Shown here in pieces: positions 22,701 to 34,380 of a DNA stretch of 64,000 bases. Numbering within the stretch: the stretch's first letter is position 1; each line of letters starts with the position of its first letter. Location: assembly GCA_030620095.1 (NCBI GenBank), contig JAUTXW010000878.1:690501-754500 (forward strand), given 5' to 3'. A program made the translations under genes and the position numbers. A model generated the notes under the pieces. That model was given only the letters and a program-made list of their open reading frames with translations, was not told where the DNA came from and did no database searches. The stretch comes from Kuschelorhynchus macadamiae. Its lineage: Eukaryota > Arthropoda > Insecta > Coleoptera > Curculionidae.

Positions 22701-23194
22701 GCTCCTAACACATAATTTATTTCGATCATTTCGTAATAACCACTAGTTTTTATTACTAGAGCATTGTAATACTATCACTTGTATTTGAAAAATTTTTAGA
22801 TTAAATCTTTTTTTACTAGTGATAATTTCTATTTTTTGAAATTTTAAACTTTTTCGACCCATCCATGCTAGTTTGAATAAATTTAAAAAAATTTTATCTT
22901 AAAAGAAGAACACTGCAATATTTTCCTGTAATAAATTGAGATGTCCACCTCTGATATTTTCGAAAAGTTGGCATAAATCTTGAACAACTCTGTATCAACC
23001 ACACAAACCCTATACTAAATGAATCTGAAAATATAATAATATACAGGGCGTCTTATTTAGATTAATCGATAAAACTTGCATCCAAGATTTTTATTTACCC
23101 TGAGCAGTTGAAAGAAGACCACATTTGGAAGTTTTTACCATGCTAAAATGATTTATGCTAACGCATTAAAAAAAATACAAGCCGTCAAAGATAC

Positions 23195-24056
23195 GTGTCA
23201 TAATATCGAAAAGTGGTCATAAATCTTGAATGACTATGTATAGATAGCCACCACAAACCCTATATTGGGTGAATGTCCAAAAAGGGAGGAATCTGAAATA
23301 AAACAATATACAGGTTGTTCCATTTAAAAAAATGTAAATTTGGTTTGTGGCAAACGTATCCCCAACCCTGTATAATAGAAAATAATTTTAGGTTATAGCT
23401 CTCAGCAGTCCTTACAACTTTCGTAAAATTTTTTTTCTAGTTCTCACAATAACCGAGCTATTGGATTTGAACGCACTGTTGGACTACACTCTATATCATT
23501 TAAACACAAAATGCCCTTTTTCTTGGGCACTCCATGAACCTGCAAGTTTTTAATTTAGGCAGATTGTATAATACATATGTGGAAACGGTTTGGACTTTTT
23601 AAGAAGAGCCCAGCCAGACGATGCAACTTTATGTTTTTACTCAATATGCTTAATGATATATCCATATAGTTATTTGGTAATAAGTTAATACACTGTATAA
23701 ATATCAATATGTGCCTATTTTCTTTATTACGAGGACAGTTCTGTTAAAAGGGTTTTACCTATTTTGTACCCAAATAACCAGTACTTAACTTACAAAAAAT
23801 TATAAGTACAAGTTATACAATATCTATAAAATTATTGCTAATATAAACCGTTATCACGAGGGATATTCCGGCTAAAGCAGAATTACATGATTTTTTAAAA
23901 TTTATTTTTCTTCATATTCATTTTGATATTCATTCAATTTCTACTGTTTCTTCATATACATATACCGTTTTTTTTTTAAATTATGCTTTTATTTGTTGTT
24001 AACATTTTATAATTTTAATTAGTTTGCATTTCTTTTAAGTCAGTAGTAAGTAAGTA
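23195..24056. other. Transposon-end remnants; no gene
   Basis: Contains a second copy of the 21185-23110 element end (23195-23300), an ACAGGTTGTTCC-type terminus (~23311), and a segment (23382-23498) repeated at 26226-26350 that includes GAGCTATTGGATTTGAACGC. The rest, 23500-24056, is AT-rich without a recognised feature. Confidence 0.55.
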
Positions 24057-25539
24057 CACACACTGTCAAAAGTCTTGGACCCCCAGTATTTTTTGGGCTA
24101 TTTCATATTTAGGTTTTTTTTCGTTGCTAGGCAAAAAGTAAAGTTATTTTGTTGGTAAACAAAATCATAAACATGTACAGATAAAATGAATTAGTTTGGT
24201 TTCCGACGTTAAAACGTAAAAGTGTGTATTTTATTTTTGATTCAAATAAGAGAATTTGCCTTCTGTCTGCTTTAAAATGCCCGGTCATGAAATTTCTGGG
24301 TTTGATAGGGCAAGAATTGTTGCTTTACATGAAGCTGGGCATTCTAATCACCATATACACAGGCTGTTGCAGATTCCACGGTCATCAATCATAAGAATTA
24401 TTCAAAGATTTGAAGAAGCTGGCACTATCGAAAGAAGACAGCGTAGTGGACGGCCAAGGATTCTAAACGAAAGGGAGGATCGGTATGTCGTCAATTATGC
24501 CCGTAGACATCGACACGATCCAGCTCCAGCTCTTAGAAATCACTTCCAACGTGCATTTCGCCGTGGTTTATCGACATCAACAATAAGAAGAAGACTCTAT
24601 AGAGCAAATATTCATTCAAGAAGGTATCTAAGAGTCCCTACTCTACTTCCACGACACAGAGTTGCGCGTTTACAATGGGCAAGGCACCATAGCGCATGGC
24701 TTTTGCAGCAATGGCGTTGGGTCTTGTTTACGGATAAGACCAGAATTGCACTGCAGAGTGATGACCGTAGGCAAAGGGTTTGGAGGGAACCAGGACGTCA
24801 ACAAAGACTCAATTTTCCCCGAGAAGTTGCTCCCTATCAAGGAGGATCAGTAATGTTTTGGGGGGGAATTATGTACAACCGCCGAACCCCATTAATCCCT
24901 ATCCGCCAGAATATGACAAGTCAGGTATACATTGATAATGTTATCAGACCCATAATCAACCCTCTGCGCAACGAACTAGGCGAGAATTTTATCTTTATGG
25001 ACGATAACGCCCGGCCACATCGGGCAAGAATCGTTGAAAGAGTACTTGAAGAAGGGCAAATTACCAGACTGCCTTGGCCAGCGAACTTACCAGATCAAAA
25101 TCCTATAGAAAACATGTGGGATTTTGTCTCTAGAGCAGTTCATCGTCGCCTCAATGCACCACAAAATGCAGATGAGTTAATTGTAGCGGCAGTAGAAGAA
25201 TGGAACAATATTCCTCAGGAGACAATCAATAACTTGATTGTTTCAATGCACCGCCGTGTCAATATGTTAGTGGATAGAAGAGGAAGTCATACTGATTATT
25301 AAATTATGTTTAGTTCAAAAATAAAGTAAAATATTTTTAGTTTTTGATTAATTAAATTTATGAAAATATTGCAATACTTTTTTATTATTGGTTTTAATTA
25401 ATTTCAATTTTGAAAAAACTTTGTTGTTATGGAAAAATGTAATCAAAAATAAATATATTTTAATGAACATTATTTATTTTTTCCCCCCTGAAATAATTTG
25501 TTAAATATCAGGGGGGTCCAAGACTTTTGACAGTGTGAG
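24057..25539 (+). mobile_element. Complete Tc1-type transposon (1483 bp)
   Basis: The left end reads CACACACTGTCAAAAGTCTT and continues GGACCCCC; the right end at 25539 is its reverse complement with one difference in the outer bases. TA flanks both sides (24055-24056 and 25540-25541), the target duplication of Tc1/mariner elements. The inverted repeats are ~27 bp. The single gene 24277-25302 is intact, so this is the best candidate in the window for a recently mobile element. Confidence 0.95.
24277..25302 (+). CDS. Tc1-family DD34E transposase, intact
   Basis: 341 residues from ATG 24277; the frame is open slightly upstream but without an ATG. The N-terminal paired-like DNA-binding region has two helix-turn-helix parts: DRARIVALHEAGHSNHHI with IPRSSIIRII, and the second after the GRPRIL linker (GRP motif), with TSTIRRRLYRANI. 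The catalytic core has the first Asp in VLFTDKTRI, GGSVMFWGGIM, the second Asp in FMDDNARPHRA, and the Glu in PDQNPIENMWD, with 34 residues between the last two. This is the usual length and architecture for Tc1 transposases. One oddity is Lys where the family usually has Glu after the first Asp (TDK instead of TDE). It cuts and pastes its own element by binding the flanking inverted repeats in the nucleus. Confidence 0.95.
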   Translation: MPGHEISGFDRARIVALHEAGHSNHHIHRLLQIPRSSIIRIIQRFEEAGTIERRQRSGRPRILNEREDRYVVNYARRHRHDPAPALRNHFQRAFRRGLSTSTIRRRLYRANIHSRRYLRVPTLLPRHRVARLQWARHHSAWLLQQWRWVLFTDKTRIALQSDDRRQRVWREPGRQQRLNFPREVAPYQGGSVMFWGGIMYNRRTPLIPIRQNMTSQVYIDNVIRPIINPLRNELGENFIFMDDNARPHRARIVERVLEEGQITRLPWPANLPDQNPIENMWDFVSRAVHRRLNAPQNADELIVAAVEEWNNIPQETINNLIVSMHRRVNMLVDRRGSHTDY

Positions 25540-28230
25540 TAGAAAGATTTTTTCTTCCATTCTAAGAAAAGGAAATAGAATTTTACCGACTTTTTTAAAC
25601 ATTTCATTAAGCAGCTATTTTGTTTCACGACATGAGATAGACCAAATTTTACCAGTTCATCCCTGTTTTACACTTCATTTTTGTGTAATATTTCAACTTC
25701 ATTGTATACGTAGTTTTTATGTTACTGATACTTAGGTCGCCATATTTATTCACTATCAAGGCTCCACCCCAAAATTTTTCCATTTTATCCCTATACCAAA
25801 CTTGATTCTTGTGCAATGGTTAAGGCAAGTTGGAGCAGCAGTTTTTAGCAATAATTTCTTAAAATTTTATTAAACCGATATTTTATTTCGCCTTCTTGGA
25901 TATGTACCCCAAATTCTGCGAAATTTGGGGAAATTGGATAAGCAGTTTTTTAGTAATTTTCTTTTTTCATTTAATAAGCCGCTATTTTATTCTGCCATAC
26001 TGGATTTTTACCACAATGTTACCATGTTATTCTCATGTGACTCTTAATATTTGCCCAACATTTGAAGTCAATCGGATAAGTAGTTTTTAGCTGTAGACCT
26101 ACAGACAACCTGACAGACAGACCGACGAAATTGAAAAAAGATGTTTTTCGGCTCTAGGGACCCTGAAACATAAAGAGTGGAAAAAATCTCGAAGGGTGAT
26201 TTTTTACCATTACAATACTTTTGTCTTACTTGTATATTCGAAAATAATTTTAGATTGTAGCTCTCAGCATCTCTACAAGTTTCGTATTATTTTTTTTATA
26301 ATCCCCACAATAGACGAGCTATTGGACTTGAACGCACTGTTAGACCACCCTGTACATGAGGCGCAGAATTGTACAGAGTTATCCAACCACAACGCCGAAT
26401 CCATAGCATCTGTATGGTAATACTGCAGATCACAAAATAAAAAAAATCGTTAAATTTCCTTTACTCAGAATTTCCCGCATTATAAATATTTCTTTTTATT
26501 AGGAATAGTGAAGTGTAAATCAATTTAGTTCAGTAGTTATTTAGGAACATATATATATATATATATATATACTGTATTTTCTAACACTTTTATTGGACGC
26601 CACTTTGTTCCAATATATTGGATTCCTAGCAACATTTTACCAGTTTCTACCTATGCCATACTTGATTTTGGGCATAATTTAAAATTAATTCGATAAGTAG
26701 TTTTTACATAGACACAAACTGCGATTTTGTCACGTCATGTTGAATTCGAACCACTTTATCCTTATATCATATTTAATTTTTCTCCAAAATTTACAGTCAA
26801 ATAAATAAGAAGATTTTGTCTACGTTAATTTTTTTAACATGTTATTTGGCCGCCATTTTGAATTCGTAACACAACTTTACCAGTTTATCTCTATATTACA
26901 TTTACTGCTTGCACAAAATTTGTAATTAATCTAATAAGTAGTTTTTTCAGACTGATTTTTTAAATATTTTATTAGGCCGCCATTTTGTTTTGCTATTTTA
27001 TATTCATACCAAAATATTATTAGTTCATTCTTATGTAACACTTGATTTTTTTTACAAAATTTGAGGTAAATTAGTTTTTTTTAGTAATAATTTTTTAACG
27101 TTTAACTAAGCCGCCATCTTGTTCCAACATACTGGATTTTAACCAAAACATTTCCAGGTCATCCCCATATGAGCCTTAATTTTTGTCCAAAATTTGACGT
27201 CAATCTGATGAGTAGGTTTTAAGCTATGCCGCGAACTGACAGACAAACCGACAGGTGGATCCACGGAATTGATAAAACATATTTTTTGGCATCTAGGGAC
27301 GCTAAAACGCGAAGATATGTAAAACCTGCTTGCATGATCTTTTGATATTACAAAAATGTTCTTTGGCCCCCATTTTGTTCCGTCATTGAATTAGTGCCAT
27401 AGTTTTACTAATTCATCTCTATAATACGATTAGTTATGGCACACAACTTGAAATCAGTTCATTAAGTAGTTTTTTAGGTTGAATTTCTAAATATTTTATT
27501 AAACCGCCATTTTGTTCCTCCATCTTGTATTCATGTCAAAATTTTACCACTCGATTTCTACATAATACTTGATTTTTGTGCAAATTGGATAATTAGTTTT
27601 TTAAGTAATACATTTTATAACTTTTCATTAGGCCGTCACCTTGTTCCGGCATATTGGATTTTTACCAAAATATTACCAGGTCATCCCCATATGAGTTTTA
27701 ATTTTTTACTAAAATTTGAAGTCAATCTGATGAGTAGTTTTTAAGCCACAACTGACAGACAGACAGACAGCCAAACCGACAGACGGACCAACGGAGTTGA
27801 GAAAACATATTTTCGGCATCTAGGGACGCCAAAAAGCGAAGATATGTAAAACTTGAGAGTATGATTTTTTCAGATTACAAAAATTTTATTTGGCCGCCAT
27901 TTTGTTCCGCCATCTTTAATTAATACTACGATTTTACTAGTTCATCTCTATACTACAATTAGTTATGGCACACAAATTTGAGATAAATTGGAAAAGCACT
28001 TTTTTAGTAATAATTTTTTTAACATTTCACTAGGCCGTCATTTTGTTTTGCCATATTGGATTTTTACCAAAATTTTACCAGGTCATCTCCATATGACACT
28101 CTCCGACCGACGGAATCGAGAAAACATGTTTTTCGATTATGAAGTATTGAAATCGTGAAAAAATCTGGGAGGGTGATTTTTTCACGATTTCAATACTTCC
28201 CTTTTATGAGGGAAGTAATTATAACAATAT
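25540..28230 (+). repeat. Degenerate tandem-like repeat with a terminal hairpin
   Basis: Successive diverged units of roughly 180-200 bp share GGCCGCCATTTTGTTCCGCC, a TTTTACCA-GGTCATCCCCATA block, AAATTTGAAGTCAAT and AGTAGTTTTT. Several sub-blocks end in GACAGACAGACAGAC-type runs (26105, 27240, 27755) followed by GGCATCTAGGGAC or similar. The 3' end has GATTTTTTCACGATTTCAAT and a hairpin CTTCCC-TTTTATGA-GGGAAG (28196-28215). Related ends occur at 26195, 38340-38400 and, with CTTCCCGCATAAGGAA, at 57250 and 58200. All ORFs within are chance. Confidence 0.7.
26549..26572. repeat. (TA)n microsatellite, short
   Basis: A ~24-bp pure TA/AT run within the degenerate repeat region. Confidence 0.9.
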
Positions 28231-28386
28231 CTTTCTAATCCAGTTCGAATAGGGTTACTAAACCCTCACGGTTGCTTATCGGTAGCGAATTCCTTTTTAC
28301 GATAATACTTAAATTCCTTAACTTAAAGTGTTTAAAGGTGGAATAAATATGTACGTTTTTAAAACTAATTGATCGATTTCATTAAT

Positions 28387-29400
28387 ATGGACTTGCTTAA
28401 TGGAGGGAAACCACCAGATGATTTTCGCCCTAATACAGGGGCGATTTCTGGATTAAATAAAGTAACTGACTTGGATTATCAGGAAAACGATCCAAAATTG
28501 AAGAACAGGTTAAATTCCCAGGTAACAAATATTATACGAAACAACGGATTTTGCCCCATTTTTTATTTTGGCAGAAAATAGTGACCCAGATTTTCGAGGT
28601 AAGCTTAATCAAATAAAAATTAATGATTTCATTTACGAGTTCCATCCCGAGTTAGATAATAAAATTAAGGAGATACAATCTATAGGCAGAAATAGAATAC
28701 GGGTACAATGTAAAGACAGCAAGACAGCTAATAATCTAGTATTATCAAGTCATTTTAGAGGAAAAAAATTGGATGTGTACATACCAAAATCGTCAGTATT
28801 AAAACAAGGGATCATTAAGGGAATAGAAACGGATATATCACAGGAAACTTAAAAAAAAATCCAAAAATTTGAGGTACACTACAAATTGACAATACATAAC
28901 GTTGGGAGAATTAATAGAACAATAATAGACATAGACAAAACAGACAAGCAGAAAAAAAACTGTAAAAAATCATTTAAGACGCAATTACTTCCTAAGTATG
29001 TTGCGATCGGACATGTAAGATGCGAAGTAACACCTGACATTCAACGCGTTATTTTGTGTTACAATTGTTTTCGTTATGGCCATACAAGCACTCAGTGTAG
29101 AAGCAGGAGACGTTATTTGAAATGTGAGCAACGCGGAAAAATAAATAGTTTGTTTTCACTGTAAAGGTTCACATGCAACAAATGAAATAACAAAATGTCC
29201 AGTGTTTAATGGACAAAAAGAAATTAAAGTAGCAATAGCAAATAAAAATGTTTCTTATAAAGAGGCTGAAAAAGTTTTCCTCAAATGTCTTATGCTTCGA
29301 TCGCTGCTAAAAATTTAAAAAATAATTTAGATCTTACGGAATTAGACCCTTTATTTAGTAGCTCCTCGCAAAAACAAGTTTGAATAATAATAAAAATTTA
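28387..29400 (+). pseudogene. LINE ORF1 (gag-like, zinc knuckles), frameshifted
   Basis: ATG 28387 opens MDLLNGGKPPDDF; the frame shifts near 28560 into DFRGKLNQIKINDFIYEF, IGRNRIRVQCKDSKTANNL and KKLDVYIPKSSVLKQGIIKG. A stop follows at 28850 and then reading resumes with VGRINRTIIDIDKTD, LLPKYVAIGHVRCEV and a CCHC knuckle CYNCFRYGHTSTQC (~29058-29100). After another shift comes CFHCKGSHATNEITKCPVF (~29155-29215) and IKVAIANKNVSYKEAE. This order (RNA-binding fold, then CCHC knuckles ending CP-F) is that of ORF1 in LINEs of the I/Jockey group. It binds element RNA. At least three disruptions make it a pseudogene. Confidence 0.85.
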
Positions 29401-29628
29401 ACTTCCCCCTTTTTTACCCAAATTAAAACACCAACAAAAAGACTAAGACCAGCAATAGAAAATCCTGTTTTAGAGCAACACAAGCAAATTTTATCAGAAC
29501 ATAATATTTCAATGTGCGGAAATTCCCTTTTAGATAGTAAAGTATAACAATCTAATTTAAATTCTGTTCAAAAAGGAAACACACAAGAAATTAATTAGTA
29601 CTTTCACTGTGAAAAAAAAAACATAGAA

Positions 29629-30142
29629 ATGGAAAACTTTGATATCTGTCAATGGAATTCTCGTTCAGCAATATCAAATAAAGCAAATTTGGAAAATTTA
29701 CTAAATCAATACAAAACTAGTATAGCTTAGTTATGTGAAACGTGGTTTAAACCTGGTCATTACGTATCATTTTGTGGCTACAACGTGGTTAGAAAGGATC
29801 GCAAAGATGGCAGGGGTGGAGTTGCAATTTTACTCAAAAAGAATATCCAATTTTCAGAGATTTCAGGACAATACTTTAATAATATAATGTACATAGCTGT
29901 TAAGGTACCATTAAGTAATGGTTTATTTTTGACTCTTATATCCCTGTATATAAAACCACAATCTAAAATATCAACTCTAAGCTGCAATAGATTTTTTTCA
30001 ATTTTTACTAATCCATTTATAATATGTAGAGATTTTAACGCACATCATGTAGCGTGGGGCTGTGACGGAAATGATGCTGCAAGTAGTTCTTTACTAGATG
30101 CAATTAATGACAGTAATATATTAAAGATGGTTTCACTTTTCT
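29629..30142 (+). pseudogene. LINE ORF2 endonuclease domain, truncated
   Basis: ATG 29629 starts ICQWNSRSAISNKANLENLL (beginning of an EEP endonuclease), with an in-frame TAG at 29728-29730. It continues LCETWFKPGHYV, DGRGGVAILLKK and ICRDFNAHHVAWGC (the usual GDFN-H-WG motif, with Gly replaced by Arg), then stops at 30142. The reverse transcriptase that should follow is absent; unrelated Penelope-like sequence begins ~140 bp later. The domain nicks target DNA to prime reverse transcription in this LINE type. Non-functional. Confidence 0.85.
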
Positions 30143-30279
30143 GAACACCTAAACCCAGACAAGGAATACATAATACAATGTACTTGTAAGAACAACTAAA
30201 TATTAACCTTCTTTTTTATGCAAGCAATTAGAACGACTACCATTATTTATTTACTTTTTTCTGCCCCGAATTGAATTGA

Positions 30280-31660
30280 ATGAATGGTATAAAAAAAGGC
30301 ACATTTACTGCTAAAAAACTAAAGATAAATAATGCTGTGCCACCTAAAATATACGGAATGCCAAAACTTTATAAAGAAGGTATACTTTTAAGGCCTATGG
30401 ATATCATGTGTCCAATCCCTGCTAAACGTACTATCAAAATTTCTAAAAAACATCCTATCAAATGTTATTAATAAAAACAAATATTAGATTAAGGACTCTT
30501 TTGATTTTAAAAACAAAATTAAAAATATCAAACATATCAACACACATGTTCCCTTAAACCTTGCAAGTAACAAAATTAAAAAAAAATTGGATAAAATTTA
30601 AAAATTTACTGTGTTACCCGTTGAATGAATTTGTAGTAGCAGTTGAACACCAGGTACAACGTATTTTCTATACAATAATAATTTCTTCCCATAAATTGAT
30701 GGTTGTGCCACAGGTTCTAGTATCTCAAGTGCAATTTCCCAACTTGTTTTGGAAAATATAATTCCCCTACTGAAATTTAAAGTACCATTTTTTATCGATA
30801 CGTTGATGATTGTATTTGTGCGATCCCTAAAATGAAGCAGACTACATATTATATACCTTTAATAATTATCGTGAAAAAAAATTTACCATGGAAATCGAAC
30901 AAAAAAAAATGAAATAAACGTCTTAGGCATACTATACTATACTAAAAAAACCTATCAAGATACCCAAAAAACAAATCACAGCATCCCCTGTCCCAAAAAT
31001 TAGTTAGCATTACTTTAGCTGGCAAAGCAATTCAAACATGCACTCCTGGAAAATAGTTATCATATCTGCGAACGTTGTCCCAACAGTTTAAACATTTATT
31101 TGGAAAATAATTGTAGCACACAAAGGTTTTAATTTGTTTAATCGAAATTTCAACGTTTTAAAGACAAAAACACCCAAACTAAAAAATGGAATGGTGTTTA
31201 TGATATCCCATGTGGGGATTGCTGCGGAGTATACACTGGCCTAACTAGCCAGTATTTAAACTCGAGACTGAACTCTCATAAATATGTCAAAGGAATTCCC
31301 ACAGCTCTTACTAAACATGAAAGCCAAACAAAACACAAATTCGATTTTACCAAAACGAATTTTAAGAACAGAAACTCATAAACGCAGAAGAGAGATGATA
31401 TACGAGTCTATTGAAATAGGGAAAAATAAAAATTCAATCAATAACAAAAAAGATATTACGGGAACCCTGTGTAAAAATTATGAACCGGCAAGGCAATAAG
31501 TAGTCTAATCATATATAAAGGGCACAACAGACAGAATCGGAAGAATTCTTAGAAAACACAACATACAAATATTACACAAGCCACAAACCATAGGCAAACT
31601 CTTAAAAAAGGCTTCAGAAGATACAGCGATTTAAATCTTTCGTCAATCTGAACGCGTTTT
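30280..31660 (+). pseudogene. Penelope-like element: RT plus GIY-YIG, decayed
   Basis: The early frame has NNAVPPKIYGMPKLYKEG followed by LRPM (RT motif of Penelope-like elements, ~30325-30400). A further frame has TGSSISSAISQLVLENI (~30705-30765). The catalytic box is FYRYVDDC (30790-30813), with both Asp present. The GIY-YIG part reads NGVYDIPCGDCCGVYTGLTS (~31190-31250), then HKFDFTKTNF and RREMIYESIEI (~31340-31430). The layout RT then GIY-YIG in one polypeptide defines Penelope-like retroelements. Frameshifts and stops separate every block. 30143-30279 is a short unassigned join to the LINE. Confidence 0.85.
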
Positions 31661-32290
31661 CGCAATTAATAACTAAAAGTACTTAAAAGTTGTCTTTTGT
31701 GTTTTTTTTTTGTATAATGGACCGTTTTCGAGAAAAATAACAGATTATCCTATTAATTTTTTTTAATAAGGATTTTTATTATATGCAAAATTCCTTACAG
31801 TATCCTAATGAAATTTCGTATGTAAAATAAGCGTTTCTTCTATTTTCGACCAGGAGACAACGAATGAACCACTGGCGTGCGCGTGGGGCACCATTCTGGT
31901 TTTTATTTCAGTAAATGTATGGTGCGCCACTGTCTATTTTAAAAACTGACCTCTATTTCGCAATTAACAACTTAAAATATTTAAAAGTTGTTTTTTCTTT
32001 ATTTCAAATAATGAACCATTTAAAAAAAATAAAATTCTGAGGACGGTATCCTAATAAACTTGTTTAAAAATAAATATTATCATTAACACTTGCAAAAACC
32101 CCTTTTTAAAACTTTAAAAAAGTATTTTGTTGACACTTGGTATGTAAAATAAGTGTTTAAAGTGCCACTTTTTCTGACCAGAATAAAACCGACTGGGGCA
32201 AGCCACTGACGTGCGGATGGGCAACATTTCCGAATTTTATTCAGGCAGAATGTTACAGGGTCACGTGACCGGTTATACGAGTAGGCAAAG
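31660..32290. repeat. Two diverged tandem units (~300 bp each)
   Basis: Unit 1 (~31660-31945) and unit 2 (~31946-32280) share TTCGCAATTAA-AACT, AAAAGTTGT, TATGTAAAATAAG-GTTT, CGACCAG/TGACCAG and CACTG-CGTGCG-GTGGGGCA blocks. No coding frame is supported. The reverse-strand 84-residue frame at 32083-32337 overlaps unit 2 and is not credible. Confidence 0.6.
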
Positions 32291-32572
32291 CTTTGAAACT
32301 CAGTAGCTGCTCGTGGAATTACAATAAACTTTAACACTGAAGAACTTAATTTGTTAAAAAATATTTTAGGTTTATTAGGTAATAAGCTTTCTTAGCTTTT
32401 AGTGTATTATTGTGTAATTGTTGATCTGGTTCAAATATTCTAATTATATTTTACCTTACTTTAAGAAGCAGAGTTCTAAATGTGAGGTAAGAATAGGAGA
32501 ACAGTGGTTTTATAAATATTTTTAAGTTTTATTTACTTGTTTAACTTGAACATTGGACATTGCGAGTGTAAG

Positions 32573-32815
32573 TAACTCCAAGAAGGCACCATCAATCTAT
32601 CCTGATAATTCTAAGAGGTATGATTCGAACAGTGACGCATCTCATTGTTCACGAAGTTACGTAAGCAAGGATCGAGGAAAGGACAATCTTTTGGAGAGAG
32701 CAGTCTTGCCCAGTGTCGTCCGATATTATGTATTTACAGCAATTTACGATTTGCAGTATTTAATATAGTTTATGTTGATACTTTTGTGTTTCAATAATTA
32801 AGTTACCTTACAGTT
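32573..32815 (+). repeat. Direct repeat, candidate 5' LTR portion of plus-strand gypsy
   Basis: AACTCCAAGAAGGCACCATC through AATAATTAAGTTACC closely matches 37853-38110 in the same direction. The pair brackets Ty3/gypsy protease/RT/RNase H sequence, so they are probably LTRs or parts of them. Exact LTR borders (TG...CA) and a target duplication were not identified. The 3' copy carries ~25 bp extra (GATAGCATTGTTCGATGCCG). Confidence 0.65.
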
Positions 32816-33456
32816 CAGGTGTGAGGACAATCGCTACGTTTCCCTAGTGTCAGTGCGGTCTATTTTGGTTTTACTATTTTTTGTATTACGTCAGTGTGAG
32901 ACATTGTTTTTACGAAATAGTGTTTTCAATCGTGTTGTAAACTAAATAAGGGTTAGTGTATTTCGCAGACTACTCTTACGGAGTGCTGGTAAAAAGTTAT
33001 TGTATTGAATTACATTACTTTTATGAACTAATGTCAACCTTTTGTTTACGAAGTTGTGACCTATTAAGTAAGTTTGGGGGGATCTTTTACCAAGATTATC
33101 ACGTGTACAGGAACCGTTTATTTTCTTCTGACATTATGTATGTATGTTTGGAGTTTATTCGTAATAGTGAGTGCAGAAGAAGGCACTAAGTCAGACGTAG
33201 TGACCCTACTAATTATTTGGGACAAATAGGCGTTAATGATTTTGTGTTAAGAAAACAAAATTTGTGGTTTGGTGGAATTTTACGCTTATATAGTGTTAGC
33301 TGTTTATTGTTTACGTCTATTGTTTTATTCTTATGCTTATTGTTACGTAAGGATGGGCAAAAGAAAGTATTTTTTCTAAGGATTCTTCAACGAGAAGTCA
33401 TAGACGTACAGTTGACAAAGAAGTCTTAGAGTGGGTAAGTCAAATAAAGTATATTC

Positions 33457-33693
33457 ATGATCCAACAGAAACAAAGACAAAATAACAATGTTACGCAACC
33501 CAGTAGACATAATATGACGGGTCTGCTAGGTACCAACGATATAAAGAAAACAGAGTTAGAGAGAATATTTAAGCATAGTTTGGACTGCTTGGAAAACTTA
33601 TTTGAAGTTCTAGTTAAACAAGGATCTCGGCAGAATAATCGAGCTGCGAAATGGTTTGATAAAGTAGTTCAAATCAAAAGTATTAACAATTGA
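33457..33693 (+). pseudogene. Possible gag fragment of the plus-strand gypsy element
   Basis: An ATG-started 78-residue frame with polar, Gln/Asn-rich content (MIQQKQRQNNNVTQPS, LERIFKHSLDCLENLFEVLV). It sits between the 5' repeat and the protease motif, where gag belongs. No zinc knuckle or conserved capsid motif is visible, so the assignment rests only on position. Other frames at 32956-33429 have no recognisable features. Confidence 0.3.
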
Positions 33694-34171
33694 GATGACG
33701 TCGTCACGGTATACCACAAGAATGGCTAAAAATTGCTATCGCCGTTTATCTAGTTATCCCAAGTTCCTGAATCCAGGGGAAAAGACTAGTTACCAAAAGT
33801 TTTCCAGGCCATGTGGATTACTCAACTGTCCTTGGAACTAGTCGAACAAAGCAGAGGCCAAACAATGATAACCAACTATTTCTGGTAGATATGTCGTATC
33901 CTGTTTAATTGATGGCAATATAAACGTTCTCATTGCAAAATGAAGCTAAAGCTGGTCGTTATGTTACCCCAGAGGATATGTATGAAAAATATTTCTCGAC
34001 GTTACGTGATGACAAGGTACCTCAAGCAAATTTAAAAGTTTTGAATAGTCAACGACGTAATATAAGTCACTGTAAAGCTAAGTTTTGAGTCATTTATTGA
34101 GTTACAAAGTTACGAGTATATAGCCAATCAAGTTAAGAAAATATCCGGACGTGCCTTCAACAATCAATCAG

Positions 34172-34380
34172 ATTCATGGGGTTATGTGGATTCTGGCTGT
34201 GTCGCAACAACTGTTAGGACGTCAGATGTTGACAGAATTTCTTTACATAGTGGGTCAACTTCTGTTTGGTTACTTGGTTTCGTAGATGGAATTGTATATT
34301 TAAATGCTATAGTTTTGATACACTTAGTTGTTGATGCACATTCTGCCGAGGACGCTTATATAATAGAAATGAAATAATTT
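34172..34380 (+). pseudogene. Retropepsin-like fragment, plus-strand gypsy
   Basis: The frame reads SWGYVDSGCVATTVRTSDVD, containing a D-S-G triad as in some retrotransposon proteases, followed by hydrophobic strands (GFVDGIVYLNAIVLIHLVV). It lies between the putative gag and RT, as expected. It ends at a stop near 34377. Weak conservation and decay make this a moderate assignment. Confidence 0.45.

Larger units (their letters stand above)
21185..23110 (+). mobile_element. Third mariner-like (D,D,D) transposon, degenerate
   Basis: The left side (GGTAAATAAAAATCCTGGAT at ~21194 through TTTCGAAAATATTAGAGG at ~21355) is the reverse complement of ~22930-23105, giving inverted ends of ~170 bp. A second, diverged copy of part of this end lies at 23195-23300. 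The interior holds a transposase fragment (21633-22046), a 46-bp palindrome (22259) and a ~230-bp foldback (22467-22700). Confidence 0.7.

Noticed and set aside
24662..24853. 63-residue frame inside the Tc1 gene
   Set aside because: Out-of-frame shadow of the intact transposase.
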